From positions 1-13,272 of the forward strand of contig CAMYJN010000014.1 in NCBI GenBank assembly GCA_947258625.1: 13,272 nucleotides of DNA, read 5' to 3'. Below are positions 7,123-13,272 of the stretch, one piece after another. The notes under the pieces are model-generated. The model was given only the letters and a program-made list of their open reading frames with translations. It did not search any database and had not been told where the DNA came from. The position numbers and the translations under genes are program-made. Numbering within the stretch: position 1 is the first letter of the stretch; each line of letters starts with the position of its first letter. This stretch comes from an uncultured Polyangiaceae bacterium (lineage in GTDB: Bacteria > Myxococcota_A > Polyangia > Polyangiales > Houyiibacteriaceae).

Positions 7123-7210
7123 CCCCGGATTTCTGTCACCCCTCGGAACCAAAGTCCAGGTGGTCTCGGTTTCGAATCGGGCGGAACACCGTGATTCGGA
7201 CGGCCGGGCG

Positions 7211-8833
7211 CTAGACGTGCCTGGGCGTCTTGGCGCGCGTTGCACGGGTCTCCTGCTTCAAGGCCTGGTCGAGGGCGTTCTTTTGGAGGATGGCAGAGGC
7301 ACAAAGCAGGCCGCCCATCAAGGCCCCGACCACCCCGGCGGTGCAGACGTCCGCGCCCGTGAGGTACAGGCCCGCGATCGGGGTGCGTGGACGTAGCCAA
7401 CGTTGCGCGAACCGCTGTGCGGTGTGTTGTAGGCCGTAGATTTCGCCGTGGGTGTGCGCGGCAAAATTGCGGGTCGTGAGCGGCGTCGAGAGCTCGGCAA
7501 TGTCCACCTTTCCGCGCGCGCCTGGGACGTGCTTGTACACCTTGTCGAGCAATCGCTCCGAGAGACTCGCCTTGAGCTCCTCGTATTCGGCGCCGCGCTT
7601 TTTCCACGAGGTGTGCTCCCATCCTTCGAACGACTCGTAGGGAACCACCGCGACGGCCTCGATAGTCGAGTGGCCCGGGTAGTGACGATCGAAATCCGGG
7701 TCCTTGGCAGACGGAAACGACAGATACACGAGCGGGAGCGGCGAGTTGATGTCTTCCTGGAAACGCTTGAAGTTCTCTTCGTGCCTATGATCCCGGTAAA
7801 CCCAGAGATTCGTCTTCTCCAGCCCCAGCTCCTCGCTGGTGCCCTCGAGGCCGACGTAGAGCGACAAGTGTGCGATCGAGGTCCCGATTTGGTCCACCTT
7901 GGTGGGCACTCCGGTGGCTTGCGCGGCGTCGCGTGGGAGCAGGCGGCAGAAGGTATTCGCAGCGCCGGCATCGCTGATGACTACCGGTGCACGAAACTCC
8001 CGTCCGTTGAGCAACCGGACGCCGACGGCCCGGCCCTTGTCGAGGAGGATCTGGGCGACCTCAGCGTTGGTCACCACCTCCCCGCCTGCCCGTTCGATCG
8101 CGGGGAGAATGGTCGCAGCTATCCGGGAGGAGCCTCCCCTGGGATACGCACCGCCGCCGAAGTAATAGCTAGCCATCAGGGAGTGAATGAAGAAACTGCT
8201 CTCGGACGGCACCAAACCATAATTTCCGAGCTGCCCGGTCAGGACCCCGATCAGCTCCTGGTCTTGCGTGATCTCCTCGAGGACCTCGCGCGTCGTGCGC
8301 ATGCCGTCGTCGAGCTTCGTTCCAGCAAAACCCTTCGAGACGGAGTTTGGCATTGCCTTTTCCGCGAAGAACAGCTGCCCCTTCCGTTCGGTGCTGAGAA
8401 CCTTCTCCAAATACCGATCGATCGCTTCTTTTTCGCCGGGAAAGTACCCGTGCATGTGGGCACGAAAGTTTTCGCGGCCCTTCACGTAGTCGTAGGAATT
8501 GTCACCGAGAACGATGCGGTCGTAGACCTTGCCCATCTCGGCCCAATCGAGCTCGCCGTCCGTCATGAAGTTGAAGATTCTTCGAGTCTCGGCACGCGGG
8601 TGGGAGACGTCGCCGACGTAGTGAACGCCCACATCCCATTCGTATCCGGGGCGGCGAAAGGTCTGCGTGAAACCGCCAGCTGTGTAATGGCGCTCGAGAA
8701 CGAGAACGCGCTCATCGGCGAGCTTGGACAAGGTCGCTGCGACCGAAAGCCCGCCAATGCCCGAACCGATGACGATCGCGTCCCATTGGTCCGGGAGCCC
8801 CGGGTGTTGTTTGTAGGATGTCCCGATTCGCAT
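7211..8833 (-). CDS. Retinol saturase / CrtI-CrtISO-like FAD oxidoreductase
   Basis: The 540-residue product belongs to the phytoene desaturase/all-trans-retinol 13,14-reductase group. It has the FAD-binding IVIGSGIGGLSVAA at 20-33, ERHYTAGGFTQTF at 47-59 and GYEWDVGVHYVG at 63-74, which closely match retinol saturase-type proteins. It ends with GLYLTGADVCTAGVVGAL starting near 488, the usual C-terminal FAD motif. Relatives saturate, desaturate or isomerise conjugated polyene chains. As first gene of an operon lacking an enoyl reductase, it may act on a polyene acyl product. Substrate and direction are unknown. I chose ATG at 8833 because MRIGTSYK followed shortly by WDAIVIGSG is the usual N-terminus. 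The next gene starts after an 88-base gap, the only sizeable gap in the operon. Confidence 0.88.
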   Translation of the reverse strand: MRIGTSYKQHPGLPDQWDAIVIGSGIGGLSVAATLSKLADERVLVLERHYTAGGFTQTFRRPGYEWDVGVHYVGDVSHPRAETRRIFNFMTDGELDWAEMGKVYDRIVLGDNSYDYVKGRENFRAHMHGYFPGEKEAIDRYLEKVLSTERKGQLFFAEKAMPNSVSKGFAGTKLDDGMRTTREVLEEITQDQELIGVLTGQLGNYGLVPSESSFFIHSLMASYYFGGGAYPRGGSSRIAATILPAIERAGGEVVTNAEVAQILLDKGRAVGVRLLNGREFRAPVVISDAGAANTFCRLLPRDAAQATGVPTKVDQIGTSIAHLSLYVGLEGTSEELGLEKTNLWVYRDHRHEENFKRFQEDINSPLPLVYLSFPSAKDPDFDRHYPGHSTIEAVAVVPYESFEGWEHTSWKKRGAEYEELKASLSERLLDKVYKHVPGARGKVDIAELSTPLTTRNFAAHTHGEIYGLQHTAQRFAQRWLRPRTPIAGLYLTGADVCTAGVVGALMGGLLCASAILQKNALDQALKQETRATRAKTPRHV

Positions 8834-9142
8834 GCTTGTCGTCAGCCTCAACCAACCCCGCGCCAACAACCAACACACCAGCGGAGACGTTGAGCACGAT
8901 CTCTTGCATGCTTCATACGACCTTTCGGATATTTCGCACGAACTGCGACCCGGCAACATTAGTGCTCGACGGTCGGTCGTTTGCCACGCTGTTCACGGCG
9001 GCGCTCGGAACTGGTAGTGTCGCCATCGATGCGATCCCCGCCGATGCGTGCGAAGTGGACGCAGATCACCACGGCGAGCCACGACCAGAAATGGGCGGCA
9101 CGATGTGCGACGTGGGGTCGGTCGAGGTGCAGGCCAGACACT
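8834..9142. other. Upstream region of the biosynthetic operon
   Basis: No ORF here has coding character. Because it precedes the first gene of the minus-strand operon, it should contain the operon promoter. Bases 8905-8960 are more AT-rich than their surroundings. On the minus strand, TTGCCG followed after 17 bases by AATATC (around 8931-8959) is a possible but poor sigma70-like pair. Two ATGs near 8909-8916 follow a GAAAGG but open short frames not matching the FAD enzyme. No clear operator palindrome was seen. Confidence 0.35.
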
Positions 9143-9184
9143 AGCGCTTGCGCCGCAGTACATCGAACACCGCGAACATGGCGC

Positions 9185-9267
9185 CGACCAGCTACGCAGC
9201 AATCACCACCTCGATTGGCACCCCAAATTCCACCGGACAACGCTGTGCGTATCCGGCCCCCGCAACC
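9185..9267 (+). repeat. 83-base direct repeat, right copy
   Basis: This is the second copy of the segment at 182-264, same strand and same length, about 72 of 83 bases identical by hand count. In this copy the reading frame that stops at 247-249 in the left copy stays open (GCG TAT CCG instead of GCG TAA), and the right arm of the hairpin is absent. It lies about 350 bases upstream of the first gene of the operon and about 190 bases before an IS3 orfA fragment. Confidence 0.75.
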
Positions 9268-9273
9268 ATGGTC

Positions 9274-9302
9274 AAGGCCAGCTCTTTTCGAGCCAGCCTT
9301 TT
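9274..9302 (+). terminator. Probable hairpin terminator after the right repeat
   Basis: AAGGC and GCTC (9274-9284) pair with GAGC and GCCTT (9290-9300) around a five-base TTTTC loop. A symmetric two-base internal mismatch interrupts the stem, and TTTT (9299-9302) closes it. This suits a plus-strand terminator. The left repeat copy is likewise followed by a terminator-like hairpin, though with a different sequence. No intact plus-strand gene precedes it now. Confidence 0.5.
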
Positions 9303-9452
9303 CCCGTTTGGGCCGGATTCGGCGCTAGCCGAGGAAACCGCGCTTATCGGCCAAGTCGTTGGAAGTGTTGCGTGACATCTTCGGTTTCTGGTCAACCTCG
9401 GTCGGATCCTTGGATCCTTTCTCCTGCCCTGAAACTGGCCAAGGAGACCCCC

Positions 9453-9545
9453 GTGAAACAACATCGATACACCGAAGAGCAAATCATCGGCATCCTAAAG
9501 GAGGCCGGAGCCGGCGTGCCACGCCGACAAGCCCTTTGTTTCTAG
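9453..9545 (+). pseudogene. IS3-family transposase OrfA, N-terminal fragment
   Basis: GTG at 9453, preceded by AAGGAG at 9441-9446, opens a frame beginning VKQHRYTEEQIIGILKEAGA and ending in TAG at 9543. The pattern 'RYTEEQIIGILKEAEAG....LC' is the start of the helix-turn-helix domain in IS3-family OrfA, normally about 90-100 residues. Here only about 27 residues remain before the match breaks. There is no OrfB with a DDE domain nearby and no recognisable IS ends. The fragment is a relic of an insertion element that was deleted or overwritten, leaving the monooxygenase gene 70 bases downstream. Confidence 0.8.
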
Positions 9546-9615
9546 TACGCTCCCCGACCATCGAGCCAGTCGATGGGTGACGGCTGGCTACCTTTCCACT
9601 AAAACGGAGGCTGCC

Positions 9616-10941
9616 ATGGTTGGAGCCTACCAGCGCATTGCGATCATCGGTGCGGGCATTTCTGGCATCGCGACTGGGCGAGCGCTCAAGGACCGTGGCA
9701 TTCGCTACGATTGCTTCGAGGCGTCAACGGTGCTTGGCGGCAACTGGGTATTCAAGAATCCGAACGGCATGTCTTCCGCGTATCGGTCTCTTCACATCGA
9801 CACGTCGAAAAAGAAGCTGGAGTTCAACGGCTTTCCGATGCCCGACGACTATCCGACGTTCTGCCACCACACACACATTCGGCAGTATTTCGAGGACATC
9901 GTTGACCACTTCGGCATTCGTGACGCGATTCACTTCGAAAAGCCCGTCCGGAAGGCGAAGCGCCGCGCAGACGGCACGTGGTCGCTCGTGTTCGACGACG
10001 GGACGCGCGAATACGACCACCTCATCGTCGGAACCGGGCACCATTGGGATCCAAAATGGGCCGATTTTCCAGGGACGTTTGATGGCCCAACGATTCACTC
10101 CCACGAGTACATCGACCCGTTCGATCCCCTGGACTTGAAGGGGAAGCGGGTTCTCGTCGTCGGAATCGGCAATAGCGCGGTCGACATCGCCTCCGAGCTC
10201 AGCAACCGGGGCCTCGCGGAACGCCTTGTGCTCTCCACTCGCCACGGCGCCTACGTCGTTCCGAAATATCTATTCGGCAAGCCCCTCGACCAAGTCGTCC
10301 AGACCAATCCATACGTGCCGCTGTCCCTTCAACGCAAAGCCGCAGCCCTCCTCGTGCGTGCCCTGGTGGGCCGTCCCGAAAGCTATGGGTTACCCACTCC
10401 TGATCACGAGGTGCTGACCGCGCATCCAACGGTTTCGAGCGACCTGCTCCAACGCGTTGGCAACGGCGACGTCGTCGTCCGACCGAACGTCGAAGAGCTG
10501 CGGGGCGACCGCGTCGCGTTCGTCGACGGTTCCGTTGAGCCGATTGATGCAATCATTTACGCCACCGGATACAGCATCACATTTCCGTTTTTCGACGAAG
10601 ACTTCATCTCGGCACCGGACAACGTGCTGCCCCTCTTCAAACGAGTGTTCATCCCGGAGACACCCAATCTCATGTTCATCGGCTTCGCGCAGGCGATTCC
10701 GAGCATCATTGGCTTCGTTCAAGACCAGGCGAGTTGGGTCGCCGCGTATCTCGCGGGCGAGTATGCCCTCCCATCGGTTGGCGACATGAACGCATCCATC
10801 GCCCGCGACGAATCAAAGCAGATCGCGCATTATATTCAGTCCTCGCGCCACACGATGCAGGTCGACCACGTTCTCTACGCGCACGACCTCAAAAAGGAAT
10901 GGAAGCGCGGCCGAAAACGCGTCCAGAAGAGAAGGGCTTGA
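9616..10941 (+). CDS. Flavin-containing monooxygenase (class B, FMO/YUCCA-like)
   Basis: The 441-residue enzyme has the FAD motif IIGAGISG (10-17), EASTVLGGNWVF (35-46), the FMO signature FDGPTIHSHEY (155-165, exact FxGxxxHxxxY), the NADPH motif VVGIGNSAVD (181-190) and the late ATGY (316-319). Such enzymes use NADPH and O2 to oxygenate nitrogen or sulfur atoms, or perform Baeyer-Villiger oxidation. The substrate here cannot be told. I chose ATG at 9616 because GGAGG (9606-9610) stands five bases before it. A GTG 13 codons upstream is less likely. The C-terminus is strongly basic (KKEWKRGRKRVQKRRA). It is divergent from the lipid-like cluster and separated by transposon relics, so a pathway link is doubtful. 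Confidence 0.9.
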   Translation: MVGAYQRIAIIGAGISGIATGRALKDRGIRYDCFEASTVLGGNWVFKNPNGMSSAYRSLHIDTSKKKLEFNGFPMPDDYPTFCHHTHIRQYFEDIVDHFGIRDAIHFEKPVRKAKRRADGTWSLVFDDGTREYDHLIVGTGHHWDPKWADFPGTFDGPTIHSHEYIDPFDPLDLKGKRVLVVGIGNSAVDIASELSNRGLAERLVLSTRHGAYVVPKYLFGKPLDQVVQTNPYVPLSLQRKAAALLVRALVGRPESYGLPTPDHEVLTAHPTVSSDLLQRVGNGDVVVRPNVEELRGDRVAFVDGSVEPIDAIIYATGYSITFPFFDEDFISAPDNVLPLFKRVFIPETPNLMFIGFAQAIPSIIGFVQDQASWVAAYLAGEYALPSVGDMNASIARDESKQIAHYIQSSRHTMQVDHVLYAHDLKKEWKRGRKRVQKRRA

Positions 10942-11049
10942 TCGCGCTTGGGTCAACCGCGGTCGGATCTTCTTTCGAAGTTCACCGAGACTCCGCCGCG
11001 CCAGAGCCGGCGCCATGTCCCGCTCCGTCCAGGTGCCAGGTAACTGGTA
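10942..11049. other. Intergenic region downstream of the monooxygenase gene
   Basis: No ORF with coding character is visible. Near its end CCAGGTAACTGG (11036-11047) is a small palindrome-like hairpin (CCAG, GTAA loop, CTGG) directly outside the left arm of the inverted-repeat element. It may belong to that element. No convincing terminator follows the monooxygenase stop. Confidence 0.35.
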
Positions 11050-11190
11050 GGGACACTCTCCCCCCTCCTAACCCCCCGAATTCATGCGGGTCCCCCGGCG
11101 AAGATCGCAGCGTGCCATCAGACCAGTCGTTGCGATCTTTCCCTGAGAATCCTTTTAGAATCGCGTGCTTGTGCACCCGGAGAGTGTCCC
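11050..11190. mobile_element. MITE-like element with 12-base terminal inverted repeats
   Basis: GGGACACTCTCC at 11050-11061 is the exact reverse complement of GGAGAGTGTCCC at 11179-11190. Inside is a second perfect inverted repeat, AAGATCGCA (11101-11109) with TGCGATCTT (11131-11139), around a 21-base loop. The element is about 141 bases, carries no transposase, and its right edge coincides with the point where a secreted-protein reading frame stops making sense. No target duplication is obvious. It could be a miniature element mobilised in trans, the two ends of an IS with the middle deleted, or a REP-type repeat. Confidence 0.6.
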
Positions 11191-11339
11191 CTAGTTGAGC
11201 TCACCATGAACCCGTAGTCGAGCTTCTCCTTCTCCGCGTCTGGTTCCAGATCGGCCCGGGCCGTGCCGGACATCGCCACGAAGACCAGGATCGCCGTCCC
11301 TAGCAGTCACGTTCGAGGGCGGCCTCTCTCGCGATGCAT
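11191..11339 (-). pseudogene. Secreted protein, N-terminal fragment with signal peptide
   Basis: Reading the minus strand from 11306, the frame gives LLGTAILVFVAMSGTARA, a textbook signal-peptide core and AxA cleavage site, then DLEPDAEKEKLDYGFMVSST up to the edge of the inverted-repeat element at 11190. An ATG at 11339 is in the same frame but a TGA at 11307-11309 lies between it and the hydrophobic core. The gene is thus broken at its start and cut at its end. I do not recognise the mature protein. It lies five bases after the YihY-family stop in the same direction, so it was probably part of that operon. Confidence 0.6.
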
Positions 11340-11344
11340 TGGCC

Positions 11345-12247
11345 TCAAATCCGTGGCTCCGAGGGCGTCGCTTTGTTCGCGGTTGGACCCGATTGCATTT
11401 GCTCGTCTTCTTGGCGGATGGCGATGAGCTCGGCACCAAACATGAGAACGCGGGCGGAGAAGTAGAGCCACAGGAGAAGCACAATTACCGCGGTGAGCGA
11501 CCCGTAGACGGCCTGAAGGCTTCGGGCGTTGTCCAAATAGAGAACGAACAGCGCCTTTCCAAGCTCGAACAGCAGGGCCGTCACGAGCGCGCCTGGAACG
11601 ATGTTGCGCCACGGCGGTCGCTCAAAGGGAACCAGCTTGTAGAGCACGCAGAGGATCGCGAAGACCCACACCAAGCTCGCAACGTGTCCGCCCAGCGCCG
11701 CGAACACCGCGCCGACCCTACCGAATTGCGTCACGTCGAATTGACTCAACAGATCCACAACGGTAGAGACGCCCGTAGCGAGCAAGAGGAGAACGGACAC
11801 CACGATGGTCATTCCGAAGTATCGAAGCTTGGACAGATAGAAGGGGCTGCCTTTGGCAATGCCCAATGCGCGGTTGATGCCTCGACTGATGGCGCCAAAC
11901 ATCTTGCTAGCGGACCAGAAGAGGCCAAGCACGCTCGCCATGCCGGCCGCCCCCCTCAGCTCGATCAAGGCTTCGATGTTGGTTCTCAGGAAATCGGCGC
12001 TTCCCGGAAACTCGCCGGCCAGCATTCGGTCGAGGCGCGACTCAATCTCGCCGCGATCCAAGAACAGGCTCGCGGCCGCGACGACCCCCACCAACATCGG
12101 AAAAAGAGAGAAGAAACCGAAGTAAGCGATGCTGGCCGACATGTCTTTGACTTGATCTTGATTGCTTTTCTCGACCGCGCGCACGAGGACGCCGACGACG
12201 GGGAGCCGCCGAATCGCGTCTTTCCAAGACTCGGATGTCTCGCTCAT
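11345..12247 (-). CDS. YihY/BrkB-family inner membrane protein
   Basis: The 300-residue product matches YihY/virulence factor BrkB proteins in length and layout, with about six hydrophobic segments (near 40-62, 100-128, 143-165, 180-206, 215-238, 250-276). Family-like stretches include SASIAYFGFFSLFPMLVG (37-54), YKLVPFERPPWRNIVPGA (203-220) and YGSLTAVIVLLLWLYFSA (248-265), ending FGAEL. These proteins were once called ribonuclease BN but their true function is not settled, and BrkB was linked to serum resistance in Bordetella. The ATG at 12247 fits the family start, though no strong ribosome binding site precedes it. An M48 peptidase remnant ends 33 bases upstream, suggesting a former operon of envelope genes. 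Confidence 0.88.
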   Translation of the reverse strand: MSETSESWKDAIRRLPVVGVLVRAVEKSNQDQVKDMSASIAYFGFFSLFPMLVGVVAAASLFLDRGEIESRLDRMLAGEFPGSADFLRTNIEALIELRGAAGMASVLGLFWSASKMFGAISRGINRALGIAKGSPFYLSKLRYFGMTIVVSVLLLLATGVSTVVDLLSQFDVTQFGRVGAVFAALGGHVASLVWVFAILCVLYKLVPFERPPWRNIVPGALVTALLFELGKALFVLYLDNARSLQAVYGSLTAVIVLLLWLYFSARVLMFGAELIAIRQEDEQMQSGPTANKATPSEPRI

Positions 12248-12280
12248 TCATCAACCGCGCAGAGCCCAAGCATCGCCCTG

Positions 12281-12481
12281 CTACTTGGTGTTGCCCTTAT
12301 CGGATGGCGCGTCCTTCGACAAGCTCTGCTGAAACGCCTTCCAGCGTGATGGGTCCGCGGGTTTGGTGCTGCAGCCAAGGCGCCTGGCCTCGCCTTGAAT
12401 CGCGCGGACGCGGGAGCCCGTGTCGGGATGATCGCTCAGCATCTCCGGAATGCCGACATCATCGCCCCGCCTCTTCTTGTA
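12281..12481 (-). pseudogene. M48-family metallopeptidase, C-terminal fragment
   Basis: The minus-strand frame ending TAG at 12281-12283 has no start codon and encodes a tail reading RGDDVGIPEMLSDHPDTGSR followed by VRAIQGEARRLGCS and a hydrophilic end. The 'lsdHPdtgsRv..iq.eA' pattern is typical of the region close to the C-terminus of M48 (HtpX/YggG-like) zinc peptidases. The HExxH catalytic helix and membrane segments that should lie upstream are absent. Upstream of about 12481 the frame becomes proline/arginine-rich and reaches a stop at 12575. A deletion has apparently joined this tail to the start of another gene. Confidence 0.6.
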
Positions 12482-12581
12482 TGGCCGCTGGCGGCTCCGA
12501 TTGCTTGCGAGCCCCAGCCAGGGCCAAGACGTCAGCGCGCAGCGCGGACAGCTCGGACTTGATCTCCTCGTTTCTCACCAT
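12459..12581 (-). CDS. 40-residue ORF, likely truncated gene start overlapping the peptidase remnant
   Basis: ATG at 12581, or the GTG right after it, follows AAGGAG (minus strand, about 12585-12590), a good ribosome binding site, especially for the GTG. The product starts MVRNEEIKSELSALRADVLA and ends QEEAGR at TGA 12459. It is charged, helix-prone and resembles the N-terminal part of small coiled-coil membrane-associated proteins, but no family is certain. Its end overlaps the M48 tail in another frame, consistent with a gene start that lost its remainder in the deletion that truncated the peptidase. Confidence 0.4.
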   Translation of the reverse strand: MVRNEEIKSELSALRADVLALAGARKQSEPPAAIQEEAGR

Positions 12582-12624
12582 GGGCTCCTTGGAAGGTAGT
12601 GGGCCAGACTACCGGTTCACCGCC

Positions 12625-12655
12625 TCGACTTACAAGGCTGCAGGCCAGCTAGAAT
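12625..12655 (+). promoter_or_regulatory. Weak candidate promoter for the right-edge genes
   Basis: TAGAAT (12650-12655) is five of six bases of the -10 consensus. TCGACT (12625-12630) could serve as -35, but the 19-base spacer is long. The surrounding stretch is AT-richer than neighbouring DNA and lies upstream of the small ORF and the enoyl-CoA hydratase gene. Base matching alone supports this. Confidence 0.2.
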
Positions 12656-12760
12656 CCAAAAAATGCTGCGAAGTCGCACTGCGCATCGAGCACGAGGACG
12701 CCGGTGACTTCCGCGTCCCTTCGGCCTTGGTTGCGGCGCCTCCGGCTCGTTGGGGCGCGA

Positions 12761-12865
12761 ATGACCGCTCCGGTGGTTGTGCCAAGCACAGAGGAGTTTC
12801 AGACTTACTATTCCACATTGATGGAGTGGCTTGACATCGTCGACGCCAGCTACGAGTTATTCTAA
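12761..12865 (+). CDS. 34-residue ORF directly upstream of the hydratase gene
   Basis: ATG at 12761 opens a frame of 34 codons beginning MTAPVVVPSTEEFQTYYSTL and ending DASYELF, with TAA at 12863-12865, only 13 bases before the enoyl-CoA hydratase ATG. The composition (acidic, aromatic, few arginines) looks more protein-like than most shadow frames here. No good ribosome binding site precedes it. It may be a small protein, a leader translated ahead of the hydratase, or the remnant of a longer gene. I do not recognise a family. Confidence 0.35.
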   Translation: MTAPVVVPSTEEFQTYYSTLMEWLDIVDASYELF

Positions 12866-12878
12866 GCACGGAAGCGAT

Positions 12879-13272
12879 ATGACATCATTCACCGAAACCA
12901 TACAAGACGGCCCCGTCCGCACGCTGACCATCAACCGGCCAGACAAACTAAACGCACTCAGTCAAGAAGTCCTCGACGACTTGCAACGAGCCATAGTCGC
13001 ACTCGGCAACATGCAAGAGGTGCGCGCAGCGGTAATCACGGGAGCCGGGAAGGCTTTTGTAGCTGGCGCGGACATCGCTGCCATGCGCGAGATGAGCGAA
13101 TGGCAAGGGCGCGATTTCAGCGCGACCGGCCATCGAGTGTTCCACTTGATCGAGAAGCTGCAGTTTCCCGTGATCGCTGCCGTCAACGGCTTTGCGCTTG
13201 GGGGTGGCTGCGAGCTCGCGCTCGCGTGTGACTTCATCTACGCGTCGAGCAAGGCGAAGTTCGGGCAACCTG
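12879..13272 (+). CDS. Enoyl-CoA hydratase/isomerase family protein (N-terminal part, runs off the window)
   Basis: ATG at 12879 with GGAAG just upstream opens a frame that is still open at the window end, giving 131 residues. The crotonase fold is clear: LTINRPDKLNALS (16-28), AGKAFVAGADIAAM (56-69, oxyanion hole) and AAVNGFALGGGCELALACDF (100-119) with Gly109 and Glu112, which match the oxyanion glycine and first catalytic glutamate of mitochondrial enoyl-CoA hydratase. The final visible residues KFGQP match the motif just before the second catalytic glutamate. The next codon begins with G, as a glutamate codon would. The enzyme likely hydrates 2-enoyl-CoA in beta-oxidation. The rest of the gene is needed to exclude isomerase or dehydratase relatives. 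Confidence 0.9.
   Translation, partial: MTSFTETIQDGPVRTLTINRPDKLNALSQEVLDDLQRAIVALGNMQEVRAAVITGAGKAFVAGADIAAMREMSEWQGRDFSATGHRVFHLIEKLQFPVIAAVNGFALGGGCELALACDFIYASSKAKFGQP

Noticed and set aside
7448..8893. A 481-codon open frame on the plus strand opposite the FAD oxidoreductase gene
   Set aside because: The minus strand carries unmistakable FAD-binding and family motifs. The antisense frame is a by-product of high GC and its product shows no domain.
9616..10941. The flavin monooxygenase as a tailoring enzyme of the polyene-like cluster
   Set aside because: It is on the opposite strand, separated by about 780 bases of repeat and IS debris, and lies outside the flanking repeats. Nothing in the sequence ties it to the pathway.
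11339..12349. A 336-codon plus-strand frame opposite the YihY-family gene
   Set aside because: Its hydrophilic product has no motif, whereas the minus strand gives a complete membrane protein of known family.
12235..12834. A 199-codon plus-strand frame across the peptidase remnant
   Set aside because: It has no ribosome binding site or motif and runs opposite the recognisable M48 tail and the 40-codon ORF.

Overview
The window looks like a piece of a high-GC bacterial chromosome, probably a myxobacterium-like or other deltaproteobacterial-type Gram-negative. This is an inference from base composition, codon use and gene families, not from a marker gene. I see no rRNA, tRNA or CRISPR array.

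Layout. Bases 1-312 hold the tail of a RelE/ParE-type toxin gene, a possible 36-residue ORF and a strong plus-strand terminator. Bases 435-8833 hold eight minus-strand genes in one compact operon, read from 8833 down to 435: retinol-saturase/CrtI-like FAD oxidoreductase, Tat-signal membrane protein of unknown function, a ketosynthase fused to a catalytically dead ketosynthase-like domain, acyl carrier protein, GcvT-like folate-binding protein, ketoreductase (FabG-like), malonyl transferase (FabD-like) and dehydratase (FabZ-like). From the membrane protein onward every gene junction overlaps. Four junctions are 4-base ATGA or GTGA overlaps and two are 11-base overlaps, so translation is probably coupled.

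Together these genes supply ACP, malonyl loading, condensation, ketoreduction and dehydration but no enoyl reductase. I infer a dedicated type II fatty-acid/polyketide-like pathway making an unsaturated, possibly polyene, acyl chain. The FAD enzyme would then reduce, desaturate or isomerise it. The product is unknown and I recognise no characterised cluster with this exact gene set.

The cluster is bracketed by an 83-base direct repeat (182-264 and 9185-9267). Beside the right copy lies a 5' fragment of an IS3-family orfA. Such remnants suggest a mobile or rearranged island.

Right of the cluster are an intact flavin-containing monooxygenase gene (9616-10941, plus), a roughly 140-base element with 12-base inverted ends (11050-11190) lying against a broken secreted-protein gene, an intact YihY/BrkB membrane protein gene (11345-12247, minus), the C-terminal remnant of an M48 metallopeptidase, a 40-codon ORF overlapping it, a 34-residue ORF, and the start of an enoyl-CoA hydratase gene that runs off the right edge.
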